This document shows positions 49,720 to 60,102 of a stretch of DNA of 64,000 bases, one piece after another (the first letter of the stretch is position 1; every line of letters begins with the position of its first letter). A program made the translations under genes and the position numbers. Source of the stretch: Idiomarina sp. X4 (GTDB lineage: Bacteria; Pseudomonadota; Gammaproteobacteria; Enterobacterales; Alteromonadaceae). The notes below the pieces were generated by a model, which did no database searches, was not told the DNA's origin, and worked only from the letters and a program-made list of their open reading frames with translations. The stretch is from positions 682,001 to 746,000 of the forward strand of contig NZ_CP025000.1 of the NCBI RefSeq assembly GCF_002808045.1. The letters are read 5' to 3'.

Positions 49720-50646
49720 TTAATCGGCTTTTCGGTACACAAATTGGTTCGGGTCAATCTGCTTACCATTACGTAAAACTTCGTAATGCACATGAGGTCC
49801 AGTTGAACGACCACTGCTCCCCATTTCCGCTATTTGCTGACCGCGTGTAACAACGTCGCCGACGTTCACTAATATCTCGTGGTTGTGCCCATAACGGGTT
49901 TTCAAACCACCACCATGGTCAATTTCAACCAGCTGACCATAACCGTACCTATCTCCCGCCCAAGTGACGACACCGGCCCCGGTAGCAACCACTTGCACGT
50001 CTTCGTTATAACTCGCAAAGTCCAGACCCTTATGCATGGCTGGCGTGCCGTTGAAGGGATCTTTACGAATACCGTATTGCGAAGACAACCAACCATCTGA
50101 GATTGGACGTCCGGCAATGTAAGCATCGTTATTAAGTTGGTGATTCATCATCACAGATTCAAGGAGAGATAACTGTTTTTGTTTGTCCGATATCTTTGAC
50201 AACATGTCTTCAATATCAGTGAGTACGTCAGTCCCGGAAGCCTGTGGTAACTCAGCCACTTCTATTTCAGGTCCGCCAATCGGCATTTCCTGCTGGAAAT
50301 TGAATTCGCCATTATCAAGATTGGCAACGCCTGCTAAGCGTTCACCTAAGGCATCTAAACGGCGCATTTGAGCACGTAACTCGCCTAAATAAACCTTCAT
50401 TGCGCCCAATTGCTTTTGGGTATCTTCTCTTAAGGCTTTTACGGTTTTTTGCTGAAGAATAAGGTTCTTTTGCTCTTTGGTAATTTGCGCTTGCGCAAAC
50501 TCGGGGTCAACCCCGCGGTATTCCCATGGCTGCCACGTGACAAGCCCAATAAACGCAGCAACACCGGCGAAAGACAACATCCGTCTACGACTTAATTTAA
50601 CGCGAAAACGAATTTTGGAGCCTCGATAAAAGACTGATAAACTCAT
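49720..50646 (-). CDS. M23-family peptidase, membrane-anchored
   Basis: 308 residues. One membrane segment near residues 23-38, a coiled-coil-rich part (about 50-175), then an M23 domain with all metal ligands: H205 and D209 in HKGLDF, and H285/H287 in PHVHYEV. This makes it a likely periplasmic peptidoglycan endopeptidase rather than a non-catalytic activator. It sits where secM/yebA-type genes are found next to secA, upstream and co-directional; divergent from dciA with a 35-bp gap. Confidence 0.9.
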   Translation of the reverse strand: MSLSVFYRGSKIRFRVKLSRRRMLSFAGVAAFIGLVTWQPWEYRGVDPEFAQAQITKEQKNLILQQKTVKALREDTQKQLGAMKVYLGELRAQMRRLDALGERLAGVANLDNGEFNFQQEMPIGGPEIEVAELPQASGTDVLTDIEDMLSKISDKQKQLSLLESVMMNHQLNNDAYIAGRPISDGWLSSQYGIRKDPFNGTPAMHKGLDFASYNEDVQVVATGAGVVTWAGDRYGYGQLVEIDHGGGLKTRYGHNHEILVNVGDVVTRGQQIAEMGSSGRSTGPHVHYEVLRNGKQIDPNQFVYRKAD

Positions 50647-50681
50647 CTGAACTCTCTTATTATTTGTTGACTACACCACTT

Positions 50682-51122
50682 ATGTCACGACAACCCAAAA
50701 CGCCATCAGAATTGCTACGCACGGGTCAGCAACCAATGGCTGAAACGTTGCGACATTATGCACAGTTTGCCGCTCAACTCTCAGAATGGCAACAGTTGTT
50801 TAAAAACTGCGTGGACAAAGCGACAGCACAACATTGTCAGCTTGTGAACATTCGCGACGGAGCGCTCATCATAAAAGCTGGCAGCGGCAGCTGGTCAACA
50901 AAACTTAAATTCCAACAAGCGGCCATTATAACGTATTTTCAAAACAATGCGACGGTGCCCGTCAACAAGCTCTCAGTGAAAGTGTCACCGAATGTAAACA
51001 CAACAAATGACAGCGCACAAAGGCTAAGGAATATGGCGGAGGGGTGCAGCGAACCACTGCGTCTTCAGTTAGAAGCGTTGGCGGCGAAGTTTGATAACGA
51101 CGCCGCCGACAATAAGAGTTGA
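50682..51122 (+). CDS. dciA: DciA-like DUF721 protein
   Basis: 146 residues from the ATG at 50682; two in-frame TTG codons further upstream (50664/50667) are less likely. DUF721 proteins (DciA) help load the replicative helicase DnaB. N-terminal PSELLRTGQQPM and the conserved IRDGALIIKAGSGSWSTKL stretch support the call; the C-terminus is low-complexity. Convergent with lpxC: the two stop codons abut with no base between. Confidence 0.8.
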   Translation: MSRQPKTPSELLRTGQQPMAETLRHYAQFAAQLSEWQQLFKNCVDKATAQHCQLVNIRDGALIIKAGSGSWSTKLKFQQAAIITYFQNNATVPVNKLSVKVSPNVNTTNDSAQRLRNMAEGCSEPLRLQLEALAAKFDNDAADNKS

Positions 51123-52043
51123 TTATGCGGTTGTATTAGCCGGTGACCAAAAGGCAATAGGCTCTTTTGCCTGTTCATCTTCAAAGGTCACAAACTCCCA
51201 GGCGGATTCATGCTCCAGGACAGCCTGAAGCAACTGGTTGTTCAGCGCGTGGCCTGATTTATACGCACGCAAGTGACCCAAAATACTGTGACCGCCCATG
51301 TATAAGTCGCCCACAGCATCCAGCATTTTGTGTTTCACAAATTCATCATCGTAGCGCAAGCCGTCGTTGTTCAATACACGGAAGTCATCAAGAACCACAG
51401 CGTTATCAAAGCTGCCACCGAGTGCCAGATTGTTTTTACGCAAGTACTCAATGTCTTTCATGAAGCCGAACGTCCGCGCACGGCTAATGTCCTTAATGAA
51501 CGCGTTAGCACTGAAATCCATGCTGACAGTTTGCCCAGTGTCTGCGATAGCCGGGTGGTCAAAGTCGATAGCAAAGTCGATACGGAAACCATCGTGGGGT
51601 AGCAGTTCCGCCCACTTGTCACCGTCTTCAACACGCACCGGCTCTTTGATTCGGATAAACTTCTTCGCTGCTGACTGCTCTTCAATGCCCGCACTTTGTA
51701 GCAGGTAAACAAACGGGTGAGAGCTACCGTCCATAATTGGAATTTCATGCGAGTCCACTTCGATAATAGCATTATCAATGCCAACCCCGGCAAGCGCAGC
51801 GAGTAAGTGTTCGACAGTCGATATGCGAATGTTTTCTTCATTAATTAAACACGTACAAAGCTGCGTATCACGAACCCAGTCAGCACGCGCAGGGATATCC
51901 ACTGCCGGCTCTAAGTCAGTACGGCGAAAGATCAGCCCAGTGTTAGCCGGCGCCGGACGCAAAGTTAAATTCACTTTGTTGCCCTTGTGCAAGCCAATCC
52001 CTGTCGCTGATATCGCTTGTTGCAATGTACGTTGCTTAATCAT
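51123..52043 (-). CDS. lpxC: UDP-3-O-acyl-N-acetylglucosamine deacetylase
   Basis: Zinc deacetylase, first committed step of lipid A synthesis; 306 residues (305 in E. coli). [28 protein letters not shown], and the zinc-binding [14 protein letters not shown] with [10 protein letters not shown] downstream are all present. The last gene of the dcw cluster, 151 bp after ftsZ, in the usual order. Confidence 0.97.
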   Translation of the reverse strand: MIKQRTLQQAISATGIGLHKGNKVNLTLRPAPANTGLIFRRTDLEPAVDIPARADWVRDTQLCTCLINEENIRISTVEHLLAALAGVGIDNAIIEVDSHEIPIMDGSSHPFVYLLQSAGIEEQSAAKKFIRIKEPVRVEDGDKWAELLPHDGFRIDFAIDFDHPAIADTGQTVSMDFSANAFIKDISRARTFGFMKDIEYLRKNNLALGGSFDNAVVLDDFRVLNNDGLRYDDEFVKHKMLDAVGDLYMGGHSILGHLRAYKSGHALNNQLLQAVLEHESAWEFVTFEDEQAKEPIAFWSPANTTA

Positions 52044-52194
52044 GAGCTTTATTCACCTACCTTAATAAAATCGGTTCGCTTTATACGGTTACTGGTCAAA
52101 AAACGACCATCCAAACCAAAGCGGCCGCATATTATACGACATTTGTCATGTTCCGATCAAATTTTACGCATAATTACACTGGCTTAGCAGTCAT

Positions 52195-53388
52195 TTAGTC
52201 CGCTTGTTTGCGCAAAAATGCCGGAATATCTAAATAATCCAATTCTTTCTCTTGCTTTGGCTTCGTCGCCGCTTGGCGCTTAGCTTCCGGCTTAGGTTCA
52301 GCTTGCGCTTCTTCTTGCTCTTCATAACGAGGAGCCGCTGCACCACGGTCAAGATCAGCGCGATACGTTGGCTGAGGCTCACGTTTTGGTGCGCTTTGTG
52401 CGTTGTTAACCAACGAAATGTCCGGTTTGCGCTCAGCACCAATGCCAGTTGCCACAACAGTGACTCTTAATTCATCAGACATCTCAGTGTCGATAACGGT
52501 TCCCACAATAACGGTGGCATTATCTGACGCAAACGCCTTCACGGTGTTACCCACCGTTTCAAATTCGTCAATGCTCATATCCATGCCGGCGGTTACGTTA
52601 ACCAATACGCCACGCGCACCTGACAGATCGATGTCTTCCAGAAGTGGGCTGTTGATAGCCATTTCCGCCGCTTCCTGCGCACGATCTTCGCCGCTGGCAG
52701 CGCCCGTTCCCATCATTGCCGTACCCATTTCTTTCATCACGGCACGAACGTCAGCAAAGTCGACGTTGATAAGACCCGGACGGGTAATCAGTTCAGCAAT
52801 GCCCTGTACCGCACCTAAAAGAACGTTATTGGCGGCGCTAAAGGCGTCTAACAGCGACGTTCCTTTACCCATCACCTTCAGCAGTTTCTCGTTAGGAATG
52901 GTAATGAGTGAATCAACACTTTGTTCAAGTGCGTGGATGCCTTCGTCGGCAACGGCCATGCGCTTCTTACCCTCAAACGGGAAGGGTTTAGTAACAACCG
53001 CAACCGTCAGAATACCCAGCTCTTTGGCTACTTCAGCAACCACAGGTGCTGCACCGGTACCAGTACCGCCGCCCATTCCGGCTGCAATAAAGACCATATC
53101 CGCGCCTTCTAATTGAATACGGATATTTTCGCGGTCTTCTTCCGCCGATTGGCGACCCACTTCCGGGTTAGCGCCAGCGCCAAGCCCTTTAGTGATGTCC
53201 TGACCTAATTGAATGGTTACGTCTGCGGTGTGATTACGCAATGCCTGCGCATCGGTGTTCGCCGCAATAAACTGCACACCTTCAATTGACTCTTTAACCA
53301 TGTGCTGGACAGCGTTACCGCCACCACCACCGACGCCAATCACCTTAATGACGGCTTCGCTTTCGTAATTATCCATCAGTTCGAACAT
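52195..53388 (-). CDS. ftsZ: Cell division GTPase FtsZ
   Basis: Tubulin-like GTPase forming the Z ring, 397 residues (383 in E. coli). Nucleotide motif [22 protein letters not shown] and the C-terminal peptide [15 protein letters not shown] that binds FtsA and ZipA. GGGAGAA lies before the ATG. The start is only 37 bp from the extended end of ftsA proposed below. Confidence 0.98.
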   Translation of the reverse strand: MFELMDNYESEAVIKVIGVGGGGGNAVQHMVKESIEGVQFIAANTDAQALRNHTADVTIQLGQDITKGLGAGANPEVGRQSAEEDRENIRIQLEGADMVFIAAGMGGGTGTGAAPVVAEVAKELGILTVAVVTKPFPFEGKKRMAVADEGIHALEQSVDSLITIPNEKLLKVMGKGTSLLDAFSAANNVLLGAVQGIAELITRPGLINVDFADVRAVMKEMGTAMMGTGAASGEDRAQEAAEMAINSPLLEDIDLSGARGVLVNVTAGMDMSIDEFETVGNTVKAFASDNATVIVGTVIDTEMSDELRVTVVATGIGAERKPDISLVNNAQSAPKREPQPTYRADLDRGAAAPRYEEQEEAQAEPKPEAKRQAATKPKQEKELDYLDIPAFLRKQAD

Positions 53389-53472
53389 AATAATTCTCCC
53401 TACCTGCTTTTTTTGCTACCCCAAGTTAAAACTCACCTTTGAACCAACTCTGTACTTTCTGCCAGAGTCCGA

Positions 53473-54657
53473 TCACGTCAGTTTTAGAGCTTCTTTTTGT
53501 GATACAGCGGCGTCTTCCTGTCCATACCGTAACAGTCCAACCGCTGTCGCATAAACCGGGTCTTCTACGTAGTCCCGTAAACCTTTCATACCAAGCGGCA
53601 CGCCTACGCGCACCGGCATTTGAAATATCTCTTCTGCAAAATCAACGCAGCCTTCCATTTTTGCGCTACCGCCAGTGATAACCACACCCGCAGCAATCTG
53701 CTCGTCTAAGCCACTTTGCTGAATTTCATCTCTGACTAATTCAAACAGTTCCTGATAGCGCGGCTCTACCACTTCCGCCAGTGTATGGCGCGACATCACT
53801 CGTGACGGCCGGCCACCGACAGAAGGCACTTCAATGGTGTCTTCCATACTGACCATTTGACGCAACGCACAAGCATGCTTGGTCTTAATTTCTTCCGCAT
53901 GATTGGTCGGAGTACGGAATATCTTGGCAATATCGCTGGTCACCTGATTACCGGCGGCTGGAATCACTGCGGTATGACGTAACACGCCGCCCGCGTAGAT
54001 GCAGATATCAATAGTGCCGCCACCTAAATCAACCAACGCTACGCCTAAGTCCTTTTCGTCATCGGTCAATACTGAGATACTGGACGCCAGCGCAGAAAAA
54101 ATCAGTTTGTCGACTGACAAACCACAGCGCTCAACCGCTTTGGTAATATTCTTCGCCATGTCATTGGCGCAGGTAATGATGTGGACCTTTGACTCCATAC
54201 GCACGCCCGACATGCCAATGGGACTGCGAATACTTTCCTGCGAGTCAATCACGTATTCCTGCGGCAGCACATGCAAAATGCGACGCTCTTTTGCAATCGG
54301 CACGGACTGCGCGGCGTGAATAACACTATCCACGTCGTCTTGTGTCACTTCCGCTTCATTAATCGGCACCATGCCACTTTCGTTTTGGCATGAAATATGG
54401 CGCCCTGAGATATTCAGGTAAACAGACGCAACACGGCAGTCGGCCATCAGCTCAGCTTCATCCACAGCTCTTTGCACAGACTGTACAACCAGGTTCAGAT
54501 CATTAACGCCGCCTTTATCCATGCCACGCGCAACGGCGGTACCAACGCCTACAACGCTGATTTCATTGTCCGGCAAAAGCTCACCGATAAGTGCGGTGAC
54601 TTTACTTGTACCTATGTCCAGACCTACTACCATATTGCGTTCCGATGTTTTCGACAT
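53473..54657 (-). CDS. ftsA: Cell division protein FtsA, apparently frameshifted near the 3' end
   Basis: Actin-like protein that anchors FtsZ to the membrane. The frame as read is 394 residues and ends ...KLT. N-terminus VVGLDIGTSKVTALIGE and DLGGGTIDICIY are clear. The C-terminal amphipathic helix that FtsA needs for membrane binding is missing from this frame but is encoded just beyond in the -1 frame: GLWQKVQSWFKGEF, stop at 53426-53428. Adding one A to the five-A run at 53494-53498 (T on the plus strand) would restore a 410-residue FtsA (420 in E. coli). Either a sequence error, a real mutation or ribosomal slippage. Confidence 0.95.
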   Translation of the reverse strand: MSKTSERNMVVGLDIGTSKVTALIGELLPDNEISVVGVGTAVARGMDKGGVNDLNLVVQSVQRAVDEAELMADCRVASVYLNISGRHISCQNESGMVPINEAEVTQDDVDSVIHAAQSVPIAKERRILHVLPQEYVIDSQESIRSPIGMSGVRMESKVHIITCANDMAKNITKAVERCGLSVDKLIFSALASSISVLTDDEKDLGVALVDLGGGTIDICIYAGGVLRHTAVIPAAGNQVTSDIAKIFRTPTNHAEEIKTKHACALRQMVSMEDTIEVPSVGGRPSRVMSRHTLAEVVEPRYQELFELVRDEIQQSGLDEQIAAGVVITGGSAKMEGCVDFAEEIFQMPVRVGVPLGMKGLRDYVEDPVYATAVGLLRYGQEDAAVSQKEALKLT

Positions 54658-54663
54658 ATCTGC

Positions 54664-55410
54664 CTAACTCTCACTTTTTGCTTCACGCCAGGCCACTGCA
54701 GCCCCGGTATCGTATCGTAAATCCACTGTATCTATTTTCTTATTTTCACTGTTTTCGTGGTTCATCATGCTTGGAAACAAATCAATAAAGCGTTTAATTC
54801 GCTCCAAAGTCGCTTCCCTACCCAGTTTTATCTCTATGCCTTGCGTCAACACTAAACTGACAGCAAAGCGGTCGGTTAAACGTAAGGCTCTTATCGAAAA
54901 ACCATTCACCGACAACATCTTTTGCAAACGGTAAAATTCACTCAGTGTCTCTTCTACCGCATGCTCAGGCCCAAACAATTGGGGTAACTGAGTACTCACT
55001 TTGGTGACATCCGCCCGAAACACCTCATCGTGCTCGTTAATTAACCGGTCAGCATTCCATAGTGCTTGTGGCTGATGTTCCGACACAAACACCGACAACC
55101 GATCGGGCCATACTTTGCGTATTGACACCTTTTTTACCCATGGCAGCGCTTCAACACGCTGCCTCAAACCATTCACGTCCGCCGTAAAAAAACTGCCCAA
55201 CGGCTTTGACAAAAGCGCCTGTCTTATCTCGCTTTTGTCGGTATAAACCAATTCGCCTTGTACACTCAGGCTCGCTATGGGCACTTGTTGTTCATCTGTC
55301 AGCACTTCATTTAACTGATAAATGCCAACGCCTAGACCGATTAACGTCAGGCAAAACACGATGACACCAGACCAAAAGTTAACCAACTTAAGGCGCTGTT
55401 CAGCGGCCAT
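54664..55410 (-). CDS. ftsQ: Cell division protein FtsQ
   Basis: Bitopic divisome protein, 248 residues (276 in E. coli). One membrane segment (about 10-32), then a POTRA domain beginning near VPIASLSVQGEL and the FtsQ beta domain (WVKKVSIRKVWPDRLSVFVSEH is typical). Sits between ddlB (2-bp gap) and ftsA (6-bp gap). Confidence 0.93.
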   Translation of the reverse strand: MAAEQRLKLVNFWSGVIVFCLTLIGLGVGIYQLNEVLTDEQQVPIASLSVQGELVYTDKSEIRQALLSKPLGSFFTADVNGLRQRVEALPWVKKVSIRKVWPDRLSVFVSEHQPQALWNADRLINEHDEVFRADVTKVSTQLPQLFGPEHAVEETLSEFYRLQKMLSVNGFSIRALRLTDRFAVSLVLTQGIEIKLGREATLERIKRFIDLFPSMMNHENSENKKIDTVDLRYDTGAAVAWREAKSES

Positions 55411-55412
55411 GC

Positions 55413-56342
55413 CTACTGCTCCAGTGTCTGCGCCAATATGCGCTGCACCAGCTCACCAAAATCAATACCCGATGCTTTTGCTGCCATAGGCACCAGGCTC
55501 TTTTCTGTCATACCGGGCACAGTATTCGCTTCTAACAAGTACCAGCTACCCTCTTTTGCACGCATCACGTCGATACGCCCCCAGCCTTTTGCGTCTATCG
55601 CTTTGAATGCTTCCTCGGCCAGTGCTTTCAAATACACTTCATCTTGCTCGTTTAACCCCGACGGACAGTGATACACGGTATCGTTTGCCTGATATTTGGC
55701 TTCAAAGTCGTAAAACTCGTGTGGCGTTTCCAGGCGAATAACTGGCAGCGCGCTATTATCCAACAAACCGATGGTGTATTCCTCACCTTCTATCCATTTT
55801 TCCACTAAAACTTGCTCATCAAACTGCACCGCGTGTTTTAATGCTGACTCTAAATGTTGACCAGTATCCGCTATGCTCATGCCTATAGACGAGCCTTCTC
55901 GCGCCGGCTTCACAATAACGCGCCCACCAAGCTCAGCGATTAATTCCTCGCAATTAACGCTATCAAGCTCCGCCGCTCTAACTACACGCCACGGCGCTGT
56001 CGGCAATTCAAGCGCGTGCCAGATTTGTTTGCAGCGGACTTTATCCATAGCTAAGGCGCAGCCTAAAACACCACTGCCGGTGTAAGGCATTTCCAATACA
56101 TCCAAAGCACCTTGCATACTACCGTCTTCACCACCCCGACCATGCAGCGCAATGAACACTCGCTCATAACCTTCATCGATCAGTTCATGCAAGTCATGTG
56201 CAGCCGGGTCAAACGCGTGCGCATCAATGCCTTTCGCCACTAACGCTTTTAACACCGCCATGCCTGACTTTAACGACACTTCCCGCTCGGCCGAGTAACC
56301 GCCAAGCATGACCGCAACTTTTCCAAAAGCTTCAGGCATCAT
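55413..56342 (-). CDS. ddlB: D-alanine-D-alanine ligase
   Basis: ATP-grasp ligase making D-Ala-D-Ala for the peptidoglycan stem, 309 residues (306 in E. coli). [40 protein letters not shown], and [13 protein letters not shown]. The start overlaps murC by 11 bp; a second ATG three bases in (56339) is equally possible. Confidence 0.97.
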   Translation of the reverse strand: MMPEAFGKVAVMLGGYSAEREVSLKSGMAVLKALVAKGIDAHAFDPAAHDLHELIDEGYERVFIALHGRGGEDGSMQGALDVLEMPYTGSGVLGCALAMDKVRCKQIWHALELPTAPWRVVRAAELDSVNCEELIAELGGRVIVKPAREGSSIGMSIADTGQHLESALKHAVQFDEQVLVEKWIEGEEYTIGLLDNSALPVIRLETPHEFYDFEAKYQANDTVYHCPSGLNEQDEVYLKALAEEAFKAIDAKGWGRIDVMRAKEGSWYLLEANTVPGMTEKSLVPMAAKASGIDFGELVQRILAQTLEQ

Positions 56343-57798
56343 TGTTCAATACCTCTGAAGCAATACGCTTCGCTAAAGCACCAACGTTACCTGCCCCCTG
56401 CGTCAGTAGTAGGTCGTCGCTTGCCAGTACCGACTTAAGCACTTGCGGCACTTCCTCAGGGGTTGCCACAAAAACCGGGTCAATTTGTCCTCGCTGACGA
56501 ATGGAGCGACACAGCGACCGACCGTCTGCGCCAGGCACCGCTGTTTCACCGGCACTATAGACTTCTAACATGATGAGCACATCGACCTGCGATAACACAT
56601 TCACAAAGTCTTCATACAAGTCGCGCGTTCTAGAGTAACGATGTGGCTGAAAGACCATCACTAAGCGTCTTTCCGGCCAACCTTCACGCGCTGCTTTAAT
56701 TGTTGCAGCCACTTCTGACGGGTGATGCCCATAATCGTCGACTAACATCACCTCGCCATTATCTCCAGAGTCAGAAGGTACTGGGAAATTGCCGTAGTGC
56801 TGAAAACGGCGACCAATACCCTCAAATTTCGTCAAGGCGCGCTTAATAGAGTCGTCATCGATGCCCTCATCCGTGGCAACGGCCACCGCCGCCAATGCAT
56901 TTAACGCATTGTGTTTACCCGGCATATTAAGGCATACACGGAAAGGTTCGCGGTCCTTACGTAAAATCGTGAAACAGCTTTGGCTTGCGGTTTGTTCATA
57001 GTCAACGGCGCGCACATCCGCAGACTCGCTAAAGCCGTAAGTGATTGCCTGACGTCCCACGCGCGGAATCAACTCAGACACAACATCGTCATCGGCGCAC
57101 ATAACCGCTAAGCCATAAAATGGGAGGTTATGCAGAAACTCTACGTAAGTGTCTAACAATTTATTGAAGTCGCCTTCATAGGTGTCCATGTGATCGGCTT
57201 CAATATTGGTCACTATCGCAACCATGGGTTGCAGATGCAGGAAAGACGCATCGCTCTCATCGGCTTCTGCAATTAAGTATTTACTACTCCCTAAACGGGC
57301 ATTTGAACCGGCACTATTCAACAGACCACCAATAACAAAGGTGGGATCCCGGTCGGCTTCCGCAAAAATACTCGCTACTAAAGATGTCGTGGTTGTTTTT
57401 CCGTGCGTACCGGCCACGGCAATGCCATGTCGGAAGCGCATTAATTCAGCCAGCATTTCGGCACGACGGACCACAGGCACTCGCAGCTGATGAGCAGCCA
57501 ATAACTCTGCATTGTCCTGTTTTATGGCACTGGAAACGACAACCACACTGGCGCCTTCCACATTATTCGCCATGTGGCCCAACACGATGGTCGCACCCAG
57601 TTCCCGTAAGCGCTCAGTATTGGTGTTTTCTGCAATATCAGAGCCCGATATTTGATAGCCTTGATTCAGCAATACCTCGGCAATACCCGCCATACCGGCA
57701 CCGCCAATACCCACAAAGTGAATACGCTGCACCCGGCGCATTTCAGGTACATTCACTATGGTAAAAGGCTGTGCTTTGGTCGTGGTCATGCTAGTCAT
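56332..57798 (-). CDS. murC: UDP-N-acetylmuramate-L-alanine ligase
   Basis: Cytosolic ligase adding L-Ala to UDP-MurNAc. [17 protein letters not shown] at the N-terminus, ATP loop [24 protein letters not shown], and [10 protein letters not shown]. The start is placed at 57798 because GAGAAGAG lies just upstream and the resulting 488 residues equal the family length; the ATG nine bases in, directly after the murG stop, and the ATG at 57825 inside murG are alternatives. Confidence 0.95.
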   Translation of the reverse strand: MTSMTTTKAQPFTIVNVPEMRRVQRIHFVGIGGAGMAGIAEVLLNQGYQISGSDIAENTNTERLRELGATIVLGHMANNVEGASVVVVSSAIKQDNAELLAAHQLRVPVVRRAEMLAELMRFRHGIAVAGTHGKTTTTSLVASIFAEADRDPTFVIGGLLNSAGSNARLGSSKYLIAEADESDASFLHLQPMVAIVTNIEADHMDTYEGDFNKLLDTYVEFLHNLPFYGLAVMCADDDVVSELIPRVGRQAITYGFSESADVRAVDYEQTASQSCFTILRKDREPFRVCLNMPGKHNALNALAAVAVATDEGIDDDSIKRALTKFEGIGRRFQHYGNFPVPSDSGDNGEVMLVDDYGHHPSEVAATIKAAREGWPERRLVMVFQPHRYSRTRDLYEDFVNVLSQVDVLIMLEVYSAGETAVPGADGRSLCRSIRQRGQIDPVFVATPEEVPQVLKSVLASDDLLLTQGAGNVGALAKRIASEVLNNDA

Positions 57799-58879
57799 CG
57801 CTCTTCTCAAATCTTTTACATTCATTCGCTAAGCGTTGGGTTGCTTCCGGCATACCACGCTCGCGGGCGAAACGCGCCATTGTCCACAGTTGTTGCCTGT
57901 CATGCAATAAACGTTTTAAGTGGATGGCTAATGCCCCATTTTCTAACTCTTTTTGCGGCATTAACAGAGCCGCACCACAACTTTCCAAAACCTTTGCATT
58001 CGCCGTTTGATGATCATCCACAGCATGCGGTAATGGCACTAAAATTGAGGCCACACCAACGGCAGCTAATTCGGACACGGTAAGCGCTCCGGCGCGGCAA
58101 ATAACCAAGTCAGCTCGGGTAAACTCAGTCGCCATGTCGTCGATAAACTCTCGTACTTGTAATGACTTAACCGTACCGGCGTCAGCATACGCTTGTTTTG
58201 TCGAAGCCTCGTTCGCCTGACCACATTGATGAACCACATTTAATTCAGCGTCTGATAACGTCCTAATGGCTTGCGGTACCTGTTCGTTGAGCACCTTTGC
58301 GCCCAAACTGCCACCAACAATCAGTATGGTTAGAGGGCCAGCGATACTTTTGTCTTCCTGATGCGTTTTCACGACATCGGTAAAGGCTTGTCGCAGCGGG
58401 TTACCTATCACCGGATATTGCTGCCACTGAGGCATAGCAACCGGCAAGCCAAGAAAAACGTTTGTCGCCCTGGAAGCCAACAGCCGAGTCGTCATACCGG
58501 GTATTGCGTTTTGTTCATGCACAAGAAGCGGAATGCCCATCATTTTTGCGGCAATCCCCATCGGCGCGCAAACATAACCTCCAAAGGTCACCACAACATT
58601 GGGCTGCAACCGTTTCAGTAACTGTCGGCATTGCATAACGGCTTTGGCCAGTGTGAGCGGCATCATCAATTTGCGCATAAGCCCATGTCCACGCACACCA
58701 GTCATACTAATACTATGAAGGCTAAATCCGGCGGCCGGAACGACGCGCGACTCCAGCCGACCTTCTTGGGTACCCAGCCAGTCAACCTGCCAGCCGCTGT
58801 CTCGTAAACTTTCTGCCACGGCCAATGCCGGGAAAATATGGCCGCCGGTACCGGCTGCCGCAATGAGTACTCTATTCAT
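57791..58879 (-). CDS. murG: Lipid II synthase (MurG)
   Basis: Peripheral membrane glycosyltransferase that adds GlcNAc to lipid I, 362 residues (355 in E. coli). [37 protein letters not shown], and [14 protein letters not shown]. Overlaps the ftsW end by 4 bp and the murC start by 8 bp. Confidence 0.97.
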   Translation of the reverse strand: MNRVLIAAAGTGGHIFPALAVAESLRDSGWQVDWLGTQEGRLESRVVPAAGFSLHSISMTGVRGHGLMRKLMMPLTLAKAVMQCRQLLKRLQPNVVVTFGGYVCAPMGIAAKMMGIPLLVHEQNAIPGMTTRLLASRATNVFLGLPVAMPQWQQYPVIGNPLRQAFTDVVKTHQEDKSIAGPLTILIVGGSLGAKVLNEQVPQAIRTLSDAELNVVHQCGQANEASTKQAYADAGTVKSLQVREFIDDMATEFTRADLVICRAGALTVSELAAVGVASILVPLPHAVDDHQTANAKVLESCGAALLMPQKELENGALAIHLKRLLHDRQQLWTMARFARERGMPEATQRLANECKRFEKSDD

Positions 58880-60102
58880 TCGGCACCTCCTCGCGGCGCG
58901 ACTTTACGGCCACTCATTCGGCGTTCATGGTCAATTCGCAGTAATAAGCCGACGGCCAACGCCGATACCACCAGGCTCGTGCCACCGTAGCTGACTAATG
59001 GCAAAGTTAACCCTTTGGTAGGCAATGCGCCCGACGCCACACCAATATTGACGAACGCCTGAATACTAAACCACACGCCGATGCCATACGCTAAGTAACC
59101 GCCGTAACGCTGGTCGACCATCAGACAGCGACGACCGATGATGAGCGCTCGCCAAACCAGCATTAACACCACAGCAATGACCGCAATGACGCCAATAAAG
59201 CCCAGTTCTTCAGCAACAACAGCCATGATAAAGTCGGTGTGGGCTTCCGGGAGATATTGTAATTTTTGAATGCTGTTACCTAAGCCTGCGCCACTGAACT
59301 GCCCCTGACCGAATGCAATAAGTGACTGCATAAGCTGATAACCGGCGCCAAATGGGTCTTTCTCGGGTTCAAGGAAGGTTAAAAAGCGCTGCATACGGTA
59401 AGGTTCGACAATAATCAGCAGTATCATCGCCAGCACACAGGTAATAAATACGGCGAAAAACTGCCATAACTTCGCGCCCGCTAAAAATAGCATGGCGACA
59501 GTCGTCGCTGACAATACAACAACCGTACCGAAGTCCGGTTGCATGAGCAGCAGCACCGCAGCAATAAACAACAATACCAAAGGTTTGATAAAGCCCTTAA
59601 TAGCTTCCCGAACTTCGTCTTCGCGCCGAGCTAAATAGCTGGCCATATAGATATAGAAAAATAACTTCGCCATTTCGGCCACTTGCACAGTAATTGGACC
59701 AACTTTTATCCATCGTTGCGAACCGTTGACTTCATGGCCAATAACCAGCACCGCCAACAACATAGCGAGTCCGACTAATAATAATTTTCCACTGTGCTCA
59801 TTCCACAAATTAGTTGGGATGCGCAACGACACCAGCATGACGAATAGGCTTATCGTAATGTAAATGCCATGACGGATCGCAAAGTGAAAGGGATTACCGG
59901 TCAAGCGATCTGCGGTCGGCAGCGAGGCCGAAGACACCATAATAAATCCGAACGCCAACAACGCCAGCGATACTGTCAGCAACACGCGATCATAAAGAGC
60001 CTGACTGGTTGACGGCTTAAGCCATTCAACCAGCTGTTGCCACCGCGGCGTTGCTGCGGTTGGCATATCAAGTGCTAACTGTTCTTCACGCACGGTTGCC
60101 AT
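58876..60102 (-). CDS. ftsW: Septal peptidoglycan polymerase FtsW
   Basis: SEDS-family glycosyltransferase of the divisome, 408 residues (414 in E. coli). Ten or so hydrophobic segments; the family motif region LPEAHTDFIMAVVAEELGF and FGAGYQLMQSLIAFGQGQF are present. The ATG at 60102 is chosen because GGAGG lies 6 bases ahead; the frame continues open to 60225 inside murD but without family similarity. Overlaps the murD end by 17 bp. Confidence 0.96.
   Translation of the reverse strand: MATVREEQLALDMPTAATPRWQQLVEWLKPSTSQALYDRVLLTVSLALLAFGFIMVSSASLPTADRLTGNPFHFAIRHGIYITISLFVMLVSLRIPTNLWNEHSGKLLLVGLAMLLAVLVIGHEVNGSQRWIKVGPITVQVAEMAKLFFYIYMASYLARREDEVREAIKGFIKPLVLLFIAAVLLLMQPDFGTVVVLSATTVAMLFLAGAKLWQFFAVFITCVLAMILLIIVEPYRMQRFLTFLEPEKDPFGAGYQLMQSLIAFGQGQFSGAGLGNSIQKLQYLPEAHTDFIMAVVAEELGFIGVIAVIAVVLMLVWRALIIGRRCLMVDQRYGGYLAYGIGVWFSIQAFVNIGVASGALPTKGLTLPLVSYGGTSLVVSALAVGLLLRIDHERRMSGRKVAPRGGAE

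Noticed and set aside
52403..53116. Long plus-strand frame opposite ftsZ
   Set aside because: Shadow of a strongly conserved gene; no independent evidence.
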